A stretch of 64,000 nucleotides of DNA from the NCBI GenBank assembly GCA_003116995.1, contig BDSL01000102.1, positions 1-64,000 of the forward strand, written 5' to 3'. The stretch comes from Yamagishiella unicocca. Its lineage: Eukaryota; Chlorophyta; Chlorophyceae; Chlamydomonadales; Volvocaceae. A program made the position numbers and the translations under genes. Under the pieces are notes generated by a model, which ran no database searches, had not been told where the DNA came from, and was given only the letters and a program-made list of their open reading frames with translations. Positions 1-10,220 of the stretch are shown in pieces; positions within the stretch are counted from its first letter, which is position 1; every line of letters begins with the position of its first letter.

Positions 1-1862
1 CCAGCCCCAGCCCCAGCCCCAGCCCCAGCCCCAGCCCCAGCCCCAGCCCCAGCCCCAGCCCCAGCCCCAGCCCCAGCCCCAGCCCAGCCCCAGCCCAGCC
101 CCAGCCCCAGCCCCAGCCCCAGCCCCAGCCCCAGCCCCAGCCCCAGCCCCAGCCCAGCCCCAGCCCCAGCCCCAGCCCCAGCCCTCCCCAGCCCCAGCCC
201 CAGCCCCAGCCCCAGCCCCAGCCCCAGCCCAGCCCCAGCCCCAGCCCCAGCCCCAGCCCCAGCCCCAGCCCAGCCCCAGCCCCAGCCCCAGCCCCAGCCC
301 AGCCCCAGCCCCAGCCCCAGCCCCAGCCCAGCCCCAGCCCCAGCCCCAGCCCCAGCCCCAGCCCCAGCCCCAGCCCCAGCCCCAGCCCCAGCCCCAGCCC
401 CAGCCCCAGCCCCAGCCCCAGCCCCAGCCCCAGCCCCAGCCCCAGCCCCAGCCCCAGCCCCAGCCCAGCCCCAGCCCCAGCCCCAGCCCCAGCCCCAGCC
501 CCAGCCCCAGCCCCAGCCCCAGCCCCAGCCCCAGCCCCAGCCCCAGCCCCAGCCCCAGCCCCAGCCCCAGCCCCAGCCCCAGCCCCCCAGCCCCAGCCCC
601 AGCCCCAGCCCCAGCCCCAGCCCCAGCCCCAGCCCCCCCCAGCCCCCAGCCCAGCCCCAGCCCCAGCCCCAGCCCCAGCCCCAGCCCCAGCCCCAGCCCC
701 AGCCCCAGCCCCAGGCCCCAGCCCAGCCCCCAGCCCCAGCCCCCCCAGCCCCAGCCCCAGCCCCAGCCCCAGCCCCAGCCCCAGCCCCCAGCCCCAGCCC
801 CAGCCCCAGCCCCAAGCCCCAGCCCCAGCCCCAGCCCCAGCCCCAGGCCCCAGCCCCAGCCCCCAGCCCCAGCCCCAGCCCCCAGGCCCAGCCCCAAGCC
901 CCAGCCCCAGCCCCCCCAGCCCCAGCCCCAGCCCCCAGCCCCAGCCCAGCCCCAGCCCCAGCCCCAGCCCCAGCCCCAGCCCCAGCCCCAGCCCCAGCCC
1001 CAGCCCAGCCCAGCCCCCCCAGCCCCAGCCCCAGCCCCAGCCCCAGCCCCAGGCCCCAGCCCCAGCCCCAGCCCCAGCCCCAGCCCCAGCCCCAGCCCCA
1101 GCCCCAGCCCCAGCCCCAGCCCCAGCCCAGCCCCAGCCCCAGCCCCAGCCCCAGCCCCAGCCCCCCCCCAGCCCCAGCCCCAGCCCCAGCCCCAGCCCCA
1201 GCCCCAGCCCCAGCCCCAGCCCCAGCCCCAGCCCCAGCCCCAGCCCCCAGCCCCAGCCCCAGCCCAGCCCCAGCCCCAGCCCCAGCCCAGCCCCAGCCCC
1301 AGCCCCCAGCCCCCAGCCCCAGCCCCAGCCCCAGCCCCAGCCCCAGCCCCAGCCCCAGCCCCAGCCCCAGCCCCAGCCCCAGCCCCAGCCCCAGCCCCAG
1401 CCCCAGCCCCAGCCCCAGCCCCAGCCCCAGCCCCAGCCCCAGCCCCAGCCCCAGCCCCAGCCCCAGCCCCAGCCCCAGCCCCAGCCCCAGCCCCAGCCCC
1501 AGCCCCAGCCCCAGCCCCAGCCCCAGCCCCAGCCCCCAGCCCCAGCCCCAGCCGCCCAGCCCCAGCCCCAGCCCCAGCCAGCCCAGCCCCAGCCCCAGCC
1601 CCAGCCCCAGCCCCAGCCCCAGCCCCAGCCCCAGCCCCCCAGCCCCAGCCCCAGCCCCAGCCCAGCCCCAGCCCCAGCCCCAGCCCCAGCCCCAGCCCCA
1701 GCCCCAGCCCCAGCCCCAGCCCCAGCCCCAGCCCCAGCCCCAGCCCCAGCCCCAGCCCAGCCCCAGCCCCAGCCCCAGCCCCAGCCCCAGCCCCAGCCCC
1801 AGCCCCAGCCCCAGCCCCAGCCCCAGCCCCAGCCCCAGCCCCAGCCCCAGCCCCAGCCCCAG

Positions 1863-1895
<33 letters not shown>

Positions 1896-2352
1896 AGCCC
1901 CAGCCCCAGCCCCAGCCCCAGCCCCAGCCCAGCCCCAGCCCCAGCCCCAGCCCCAGCCCCAGCCCCAGCCCCAGCCCCAGCCCCAGCCCCAGCCCCAGCC
2001 CCAGCCCCAGCCCCAGCCCCAGCCCCAGCCCCAGCCCCAGCCCCAGCCCCAGCCCCAGCCCCCCAGCCCCAGCCCCAGCCCCAGCCCCAGCCCCAGCCCC
2101 AGCCCCAGCCCCAGCCCCAGCCCCAGCCCCAGCCCCAGCCCCAGCCCCAGCCCCAGCCCCAGCCCCAGCCCCAGCCCCAGCCCCAGCCCCAGCCCCAGCC
2201 CCAGCCCCAGCCCCCCAGCCCCAGCCCCCCCAGCCCCAGCCCCAGCCCCAGCCCCAGCCCCAGCCCCAGCCCCAGCCCCCAGCCCCAGCCCCAGCCCCAG
2301 CCCCAGCCCCAGCCCCAGCCCCAGCCCCAGCCCCAGCCCCAGCCCCAGCCCC
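1..2352. repeat. Hexanucleotide satellite (CCAGCC)n, about 2.35 kb
   Basis: The unit is CCCCAG/CAGCCC, repeated hundreds of times and beginning at the window edge. The array is imperfect: many 5-nt units (CCCAG), some 7- to 8-nt units, a few A or G slips, and one run of 33 C at 1863-1895. It ends abruptly at 2352. The complementary strand is (GGGGCT)n, so it carries regularly spaced G4 runs and could form G-quadruplexes. There is no ATG in the array, and the 5- and 7-nt units shift the frame repeatedly, so it is not coding. Its length suggests a satellite block or assembly edge near a subtelomere. Confidence 0.97.
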
Positions 2353-3045
2353 GATGCCTCACTATATGACTATCCCGCCCTAGCAGCCAAGCTTCATCAT
2401 GTTCAAACTTATGCTTTCCAGCTGTTGCCAGCAGGTGCTGTTCATTCCTAGTATGGCTTGGGTGTTGAGTGTGTGGTCCTCTTCGCCTTCTTTACTTCTA
2501 GGTTACATACAACACCATGTATTCATACTGCAGCAGATAAAGCTGGATAGAGTGGTATGAGCAGACACCTCACAGTGTAACCTGCTGACCAGCAGTGCAG
2601 CCGGGTTGTAGTATAAAGTTTTGGTTGTGACCACACCCCACCTTGGCCGAATAACACTGGGAAGTTCTGTGACAAAACATGTGTAAGATGACCAGGCCAA
2701 CACAGCAATGAGCATAGGCAGATCTGTGTCATTTTGTTGCAGCTATTGCAGACTCACGCACGGCCACAACCTGCAAACTACAACTATTGTACACCGCCCC
2801 ATTAGTGTTGCATCATCGTGTTCGTGGCAGCATTAATCAATGAATGAATTCATTTGTGCGTGTTTTACTCGTTCACAGCAGCCGGGTTGTGTTATGGAGT
2901 TTTTATGCAATTCCATAATGCTGCCACCACACCAGTTCTGGTGTTACCATACCAAAAATGTGCCTACACACCTGTCCAGGATGTCCATTTATAGGTGCTC
3001 CCTAGCCATGTCCCTGGCCCGTTCCCGAGCCGGTCCCTGGCCCGT

Positions 3046-3098
3046 CCCTGTACAGGGTACACCACCGCTAATGGGGCGGTGGTGTACCCTGTACAGGG
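3046..3098. repeat. 23-bp perfect inverted repeat with 7-nt loop
   Basis: Arms 3046-3068 and 3076-3098 are exact reverse complements around the loop TAATGGG. The arms contain GTACACCACCGC and its complement. The right arm runs directly into the telomere-type array. The loop and inner arm overlap the GGGGCGGTGT module of the local repeat family, so this may be two converging repeat copies fused at the array. Confidence 0.85.
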
Positions 3099-3143
3099 TT
3101 TAGGGTTTAGGGTTTAGGGTTTAGGGTTTAGGGTTTAGGGTTT
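3095..3143 (+). repeat. Interstitial telomere-type array (AGGGTTT)7
   Basis: Seven uninterrupted AGGGTTT units are present, equivalent to TTTAGGG, the plant-type telomere repeat also known from Volvox (Chlamydomonas reinhardtii uses TTTTAGGG). The G-rich strand reads rightward into the sequence. That is the opposite of a left chromosome end, so the array is interstitial and does not mark the terminus of this contig. Confidence 0.9.
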
Positions 3144-5603
3144 AGCGTCACATCATCATGTTGGAGCCCTTCAAAAATCCCGAAACTCCAAGTGGTCGTC
3201 GGTCCTCTGCTTCTTTTTTTGCACTCCTGACAAGAGCTGGGAATTGTATCTTTCTGACTACATGTGCCTAACGCTGAACTGCTTGGTGTCCGGTCCAACA
3301 TAGTGGATGGGAAGCAAGCAACTGCCAACACTGGTCCACACCAGTCCACAGCACTACCAGCACTACCCATGTGACTCGTCTGTCTTCCAACCCTAATTTC
3401 CCTTTTGCATCAACCTTACTTCCATGAACGTTATTTAAACAGACTAATTAATTGCATGCGTAGTGCAGTGGTGGCAGACTGGCAGTCACCGCTCCGGTAC
3501 ACCGCCCCATCAGCGTCACATAATTGACAGTATATGATTTGTATAATATTATCAAAACATACCAGTTGCGTGGGAAGTGCAGTGGTGGCAGTCGCGAGCC
3601 ACGATCGACCGTACACCGCCCCATTACGTCTGCGCATGAACCTTAAAGATCTTGTTGTCATCAGCGACAAATTTCAGTTTAGGAGGTGTGCACCTCATCG
3701 ATGTTCTGCTCTAACCAGGAGTACTGTACCACTGGCCACAGCACTACCAGCACTACCCATGTGACCGGTCGGTTTCCTAACGCTACCTTTCCTTGTACAC
3801 ATTATTGTTATTTTCATGAGTATATCTGTCCACTTTCTTGCTCCATAACGCCCCGGCCACACCGGTTCTGTTCCATATATACAAGCTCCATAACGCAACC
3901 CGGCTGCGCTGGTCGAGTAATGGGACTATATATATCTATCTTGTCTAAGGATGTAAATAGTCGAATAACACTAATGACGCTAATGGGGCGGTGTACGGTT
4001 GTGGCCGCGACTGCCACTAGTTGCCACTTATCGTCCGAAAGCTGCAACAGAACGACACAGATCCAGACTACATGTGCCTAATGTTGAGCTGCTTGGCGTC
4101 CTGTCCAACGTAGTGGATGGGCAGCGACGGCCACCACTGGTCCACACTGGTCGACAGCGCTACCAGCACTACCGGTACTAGCACTACCCATGTAGCCAGT
4201 CTGCCCCCTAATACTTACTTTCCTTGTACAAATCATTCTTTACTTCCATGGACAGGATTTAAACAGACTAGTTGCATGGGTAGTCCAGTGGTGGCAGACT
4301 GGCTGTCGCCGACCATGCATACCAATACACCGCCCCATCAGCATCACATAAATTGACAGTAATACGATTTGTATTCAAAGCGGATACGGTGAATCCGGTT
4401 AAGACCGCGACCAGACCGGAACTGGTGTGGTCGCGGCATTATGGAGCTCCAAAAAAACTCCATGACGCAACCCGGCAGCGCTGGTCGGGTAAAACAAGTC
4501 CTGCGCTTACTTTTTCGACTATATACATCCGTGGCAGCATTTATCAATGAATGAATCCATTTGTACTTGTTTTACTCGGCCACCGCAGCCGGGTTGTGTT
4601 ATGGAGTTTTTATGGAACGCCATAACGCCGCAACCACACCGGTTCCGGTGTGGTCGCGGTGTTAACCGGATTGATCATTCCCGTTATATAAATAAAAGCA
4701 TAATACTGTCAATTATGTGACGCTGATGGGGCGGTGTATCGGTATGGTATGCCAGCAGGGTCTGCCGTCTGCCACCACTGCACTACCCATGCAACTAGTC
4801 TGATTAAATCCTGTCCATGGAAATAATAATGAATTGTATAGGTAAAGTAAGTATTAGAAGGCAAACTGGCTACATGGGTAGTGCTGGTAGTGCTTGAGTA
4901 GTGGGAGGTCGTCGTTCGCCTCATCGATTTGGGTGTGAACAGGGTGGAGACAAACTGAAGGATACGATGCCACGCTTTCACACTGCAGCAGAGTATTACG
5001 AGAAGGGAACATATAGTGTTACTCGACCAGCGCAGCCGGGTTGCGTTATGGAGTTTTTATGGAACAGAACCGGTGTGGTCGCGGCGTTATGGAGCAGGAA
5101 AGTGGACAAAAATGCTCATGGAAATAAAAATGATTTGAATAAGGAAGGTTAGGGTTAGGAAACGGACTGCTTACATGGGTAGTGCTGGTACTGCTGTGGA
5201 CCAGTGGTGGCAGCCGCTTCCCATCCACTGCATTGGACAGGACACCAAGCAGCTCAACATTAGGCACATGTAGTCTAGAAGATACAATTCCCAGATGTCG
5301 CCAGCAAGTCCTGTTCCTGAGTAGCGGAGGACGACGACGATTTGAGCGTTAACAGGATGGAGACGTGTACAGCTCCTAAACTGGAAGTTATTGAACAAGA
5401 TCTTTAAAATTCACGCACATGTTCACGAGTTGTTGATGGGGCGGTGTATGGTCGCGGCTCGCGACTGTCACCACTGCACTACCCACGCAACTAGCTTGTT
5501 TTGATCATACCCGTTACTCATATTCCTGAAGCCCCGAAGCTCGTCCGTCGTACCAGTCTGAATTAGTGTGGCATGAATCCGCGCGGCCGCATGAGGTGCC
5601 TAC

Positions 5604-5708
5604 GGGACGTCCCCCTATATGTGTGGTGGCACAGAGAGCTCGATGTGGTTACAAGATAGGGGGACGTCCCTATCTTGTAACCACATCGAGCTCTCTGTGC
5701 CACCACAC
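5604..5708. repeat. 88-bp near-perfect palindrome with nested inverted copy
   Basis: Arms 5621-5658 and 5671-5708 are 38 bp each and perfectly complementary. The 12-nt centre GGGGGACGTCCC is itself almost palindromic. In addition 5604-5618 is the reverse complement of 5656-5670, giving an alternative overlapping hairpin. No coding function is visible. It could be a foldback/MITE remnant, an inverted duplication or an assembly artefact. Confidence 0.9.
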
Positions 5709-7114
5709 CACCCTGCACGACCCTGCACCACACCACCCTGCACGACCCTGCACCAGCGGCGCTCCTGCCTGCCGCTGCCCTGACCCCGTCCGGCCCTGGC
5801 CCTCCCGGCCCTGGTCCACTACCTCCCAAAAACGTAGTCTTACCACAGCACCACCAACACTGCCATGCGGAACTGCCACACCCGTGACTGCATCGTGCCA
5901 GTCACTTCCCTGGGTACCAGCAGGTCCAGTCAGTGTGGCAGGAGCCACTTGTCCCAGATGGTGCCACACAGGTAGGATCGATATGTAGTCCAGCCGCTCC
6001 TCGGTCACTTTCCTCTCTACCTGCCCCACTTGCATGAACTGGGGGCAAAATGTACAGCGAGGGTCACGGCTGCCCTGTGTTGTATCTGTCCTGGGATGTA
6101 TCATGAAAGATGGTTCTGTCTTCCATCTGCTCGCGAGACCTTTTCTGTTAAGGTCATGATACAACACCCTGCCTTTGGGGCCCAGCTATGGGCTAATACG
6201 TCCAACCCCAAACATCCCGATTCCAATACCGAGAGTAAAAGCTGCCCGGTACCACGGCGATGATGGCCGTGATAAATTGCTGTCACTCGCTTCAGGCAAC
6301 AGCGCCTTCATGCGTGGGTCATGCCCAGCTTACATAGCTGGGCCGCCGAGCTATCCGTCTGGTACTGCACCCGGCGATGCAATATCAACTGGGGAGCGCA
6401 CTGCGACAGCCACTGCACGGCTAGCTGGATATCGCTCTGTGCTGCTGAACTCACCCGCCACCATTCGGGCCTGCTCCCCTGGTGTGAACGGTACAATCAT
6501 CTCCGCCTTCCCCAATGCAACTCACCCTCCGACAGGAAGGCCGTGAACGCACTCTCGAAGGCGTTCACCCTCACCCGGAGCTGTACCGCCGGCCCCTTGC
6601 ACCATCAGGTGCGGCCAGGTGAGACGGTGGATGGAGCCATTCGTCGCCAGGTTGTACATGGATTTTTTAGTCACTGCAGTCATAAGACTTCAAGAGAAAT
6701 TTGAATGTGGGTTATCTGCATTGCCCCACCCTCAATTGAACCTGACTTGTGTTGCAGGAATAGTGTTGCAGAAATATTTACAACGCCTGCCAGGATGACT
6801 CATTCCTTGTTCATCAGAGAAGTCAGCAATGGCTCGTCATTTCCAGACGATTAGATGCCAACAGAAAATAAATGGAATAAAATTAGCTCAGTAATTTTAT
6901 TAAGAACTACATCTAGCGGTACTGCTCAATTTATGGGTTAAAAATACCGGTGCCTGACAACAACTATTTTATGGAGAAGGAGCACTACTACAGAACAAGT
7001 TAATAAATGTTCCTCACCCAGTGCGTAGGCAGGGCTCACCTACCCCATTCATACAGGGCAAGATACCATTAACTGCAAAATGTTAAGACACTGGGGCGCA
7101 TACGTGGTTTCCAT
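5709..7114. other. Unassigned stretch, no convincing gene
   Basis: About 1.4 kb between the palindrome and the 3' end of the PDCD2 gene. It starts with a short direct repeat (ACCCTGCACGACCCTGCAC, twice within 5708-5755). Open frames on both strands are short and match no family I recognise. The minus strand holds a TGTAA motif at about 6776-6780, which could serve PDCD2 polyadenylation. I see nothing else. Confidence 0.5.
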
Positions 7115-9770
7115 TTACCTAGGGAGCTTGAGCTCATCCTCTAAATGACATTGCTCCTCATTGATTAGGGCTACATACTCCTCAGCTAGCACAATTGCCT
7201 CCATCACATTGGATCTGCCTGCTTGCCGTGCGCCATAGCAATTGGCACTGCATGTGTACACAGCCACAGTTGTAAAATCCCAATTAGCTGCAGCATTTAT
7301 TGCAAGGCGATGGCACTCCAATTCAGAGCCCTCTAGCCAGTTCATGCAGTCCAGCACCATGGCAATTAGTGGTGCCATGAGCTGTAGCTCGAAGATCCTG
7401 GGTGCACCACAGCTTGAGCAAGGTGGTGGTTGAGGTGCATCTCGTAGTGGCCACAGCAGATCACCACCTCTCGCATACCTGTAGCAAGCAAGGAATGGCA
7501 GTTCCGACACATACTTCTTATTCCTTACCCTGGAGCGCTGTGATTCGGAGCCAAATAAGGTTAAATGCTGTTAGGGTCTGGCTGCAAGGGCTTTCGGGTA
7601 CATACAACTATGGGCACCTCACAACCATCTATGCTGCCGCTTCCAACTTACACCGCCTTTTTCCTGCCTACTTCAATCACGGTGTGCAGCTTTACATGGA
7701 TGGGTTGATAAAGCGTTGCTTAACCTCTAAGCCTGTAGAGCAACCAGCTAGCGATTGCATATACAACTTAGTGATCAAAGCCAGAAGAGAGAGATGTATA
7801 GCTCAATTTCTCCCCAAGACTTCCACCTAGAGGCCTGGATCGAAACACCAGCCATGCAGTGCACAGATTTGTACGGCCTGACTAGGTACCAACCGCAGTA
7901 GGTTAAAGGCTTGGCTGTGGATATTGGCAGATACGTAGATGTCCTGCTAGCTGCGCTCATACCACAGCCAAACTTACCTTGCACACTGGTCAGGCTGGCG
8001 TGCAAGTCGAGCTGCAAACTTAAGGTAGTCTCGATCGACACCTCGGACATGCTCCTCTTCATATTCTTCTCCTGCCCATGATTCCAAGTCCTTTTCATTT
8101 CGATCACCAGTGGTTGCAGCTCTGACTGCCCCAAGCTCAGCATTGCTGCTGCCCTCATTACCAACAGCATCAGAGTAATTACTGGCCATATTCCCTGGAT
8201 GCCTTCCAGGGACTGCTGCTGCCAAGGCACTACTTTTGCTGGCGGTTGATGGGTTCCCTGCTGATTGAGGTAGATTAGCCAAGAACTCGCTGTTTGCACA
8301 TTGCTCCTGTCGCTCCTGTCGTTCATATGCTTCTATCAGCCGCCTGACATGTTCATAATCCCTCTGGCGCCTTGAGTGACGCTCGCCTAAAAGCCAGCAA
8401 GGACAAATTAACTGTGTGAGTGGTTAACATTCCGCAACGTGTGCAGTGGCGAACGGAAGGGACTGATCTGCATTCCCCCACGCTGGAGCAGGCACTTTAG
8501 AGCAAGGGAGTTATGAACGAACGAGGCTGGCAACTAGTATGCATAAACAGCAAATAGGTAGGGACAGTCATCGAACAGCGACAATGATTAATGAAACTCC
8601 CATGGTAACATGTAACAACACTGAATGCAATACTGTCACAGCCGAAATTTGCAGAACGGTCGTGGTTGAGGATTTCCCATAAGATCAAGAACCTTTTCCC
8701 ATCCATCATGCTTTGTGGACAAGAGTACATGCCTGCTGCTCACCTTCAGGCTCCTCCACTGCGAGAACATGAAACTCGGGCAGGGAAGGTCCCCATACCG
8801 GAAGCTGCACGGTGGAGCAAGGGTGCCCTTCAGAGCAACCTGACTCGCTGCACGCTGCAGGTGTCTTGGTGCTGCGGCTTGAACTTTGAGTTCCTCTCTC
8901 AGTCGCCCCCTGCTCCAGCTGCTGTAGCTGTTTTGCTGCGCACTCCTCAAGAACAGCCCCAAGTTCTGAGAAGTCTAGATTGTCACCCTTCGTGCCCTCA
9001 TCCAGTACTGCCCCAAAGCCGGTTTCAGCACAGAATGCGTTTGCACAATCGAAGCCGATATCAAAGGAGTTGTCGTCATGGTGCGAGCAAGGCTGCTGCT
9101 GCGTGACTGCATCAATCGGATCTGGGCGGTCACTGCTGGATGTGGTGGTCTCTTGACAACCCTGTACCTGTGTTTCTGCCACAGCAGGACCAAGTTGACA
9201 CCGGAATGCACGCCAGCTGCCGGCTGCAGTCCCACAGCCAGGGTGTGCACAGCCCATAACCAGTAGGACGCGATCCATACAGCCATCACTGTGTGCTGTG
9301 TCCACAGGCACAGGTGCATACGCCTGCAAGAGGGGCATATGGGACAATAAGAAGCCATTCAGGAATGACAGGACCATGCATACACGCTACCCTGATATCT
9401 GGCTTGACTTCCCCAAATATAGCCATACATAACCATACTTGCAGACCCAGGGGCCTGAGTGGACGGCCTGCCACACCGGCGGCACTTAACCACTAGCAGT
9501 TCCCACGTGGGCGTATGGCATCAAACATACCGTCACCGCCATCTTAGGCGGGACAAGGGTCACACAATCACCCATAGGAAACCTTGCCTGGAACACCAAT
9601 GACAAGGATCGGCCGCAAGCTCCACACTTCGACGATTCTTGCCAGTCGCATCCTGAAGGGCTCCACTTGCCGTTTGTCGAAGGAGCCCACGGTGCGCCGC
9701 CAACTTTCGTCAGATAATGATTGCGTTGCTCTTCCGCGCTCAGCAGGTCATCCGCAACGCCTAAAATCAT
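7115..9770 (-). CDS. PDCD2: PDCD2/TSR4-like protein (uS5 ribosomal-protein chaperone family)
   Basis: Four exons close in frame: 9588-9770, 8744-9323, 7978-8386 and 7115-7478, giving 511 aa. Family members are dedicated chaperones of ribosomal protein uS5 in 40S assembly. Exon 1 has the N-terminal features TKVGGAPWAP and KCGACGRSL; exon 2 begins AYAPVPVD, followed by the Cys pair in GCAHPGC and WRAFRCQLG. Exon 3 is acidic and ends in DYLKFAARLARQPDQCARY, as family members do before their C-terminal domain. Exon 4 is the PDCD2_C domain, with the Cys motif CSSCGAPRIFELQLM and the hallmark AVYTCSANC. The middle (about residues 100-390) is low-complexity and longer than in animals. The first intron needs a GC donor (CAG then GCAAGG) with an AG acceptor; the other junctions are GT-AG. 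The start is the only upstream ATG in frame. It is divergent from the USP gene. Confidence 0.93.
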
Positions 9771-10220
9771 ATTATCGTGCGTTATCGACCGTCCTCAGTT
9801 GCTAAGTTGTAACCCTTTCGACGCCCTGTGACTCGCGCATCGGCGCAAGAACAATAAAGAAAACGAGACCTACTGAAGTTTCGGATATACGGTATTGTGT
9901 CCCTGTTCCATGAAATACAGCTGTTCGCTTTTGGTGCCTGTAACGCTGTAAGTAAGGCTGTTTTCGGCTCCAGGGCGATCCCGCAGAATTTCTACGGTAG
10001 GCCCAATTGCCCGTATCGCACTCCGACTTGGCTCATTATGAAAGTGAAAGTATTTGGCAGTTCTAAGCAGGAGCCCTAAGAGCTTTCCAACTTACAACGT
10101 CCGTGAAGTCTGGCGACCTCGACCTGTCCTCCAAAAATGAGCCTCGCTCGCTTTATCACTATTTGCCAGCTCTTAAAATGACCAGTGTCATGGAATAGTA
10201 CCACGCGACACGCTTTTGCT
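9771..10220. promoter_or_regulatory. Divergent promoter region, PDCD2 (-) / USP (+)
   Basis: About 450 bp separate the inferred start codons of two oppositely transcribed genes, so both 5' UTRs and promoters must lie here. Assignment is by position only; I found no clear core promoter element. Confidence 0.5.

Larger units (their letters stand above)
2353..5560. repeat. Subtelomere-like mosaic of one dispersed repeat family in both orientations
   Basis: No gene is recognisable here. The same modules recur. A block with TACACCGCCCCATCAGC occurs near 2790, 3500, 3612 and 4330, and inverted (GGGGCGGTGTA) near 3983, 4727 and 5439. A block with CAGCCGGGTTGTGTTATGG lies near 2880, 4585 and 5030, and inverted near 3887 and 4455. 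The roughly 290-bp stretches 3240-3540 and 4070-4380 align throughout, and inverted copies lie at about 4700-4900 and 5160-5320. Short ORFs in this interval are by-products of the repeats. With the satellite and the TTTAGGG array this fits a subtelomeric repeat zone. Confidence 0.75.

Noticed and set aside
1..2352. The satellite could encode (Ser-Pro)n or (Gln-Pro)n as in volvocine wall proteins
   Set aside because: It has no start codon, 5- and 7-nt units shift the frame constantly, and there is no splice context. It is treated as satellite DNA.
3095..3143. TTTAGGG array as the real chromosome end
   Set aside because: Only seven units, oriented inward, with 3 kb of other sequence outside it.
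5563..5988. Two opposite-strand proteins sharing an identical segment
   Set aside because: The shared segment is simply the 38-bp palindrome read from either strand.
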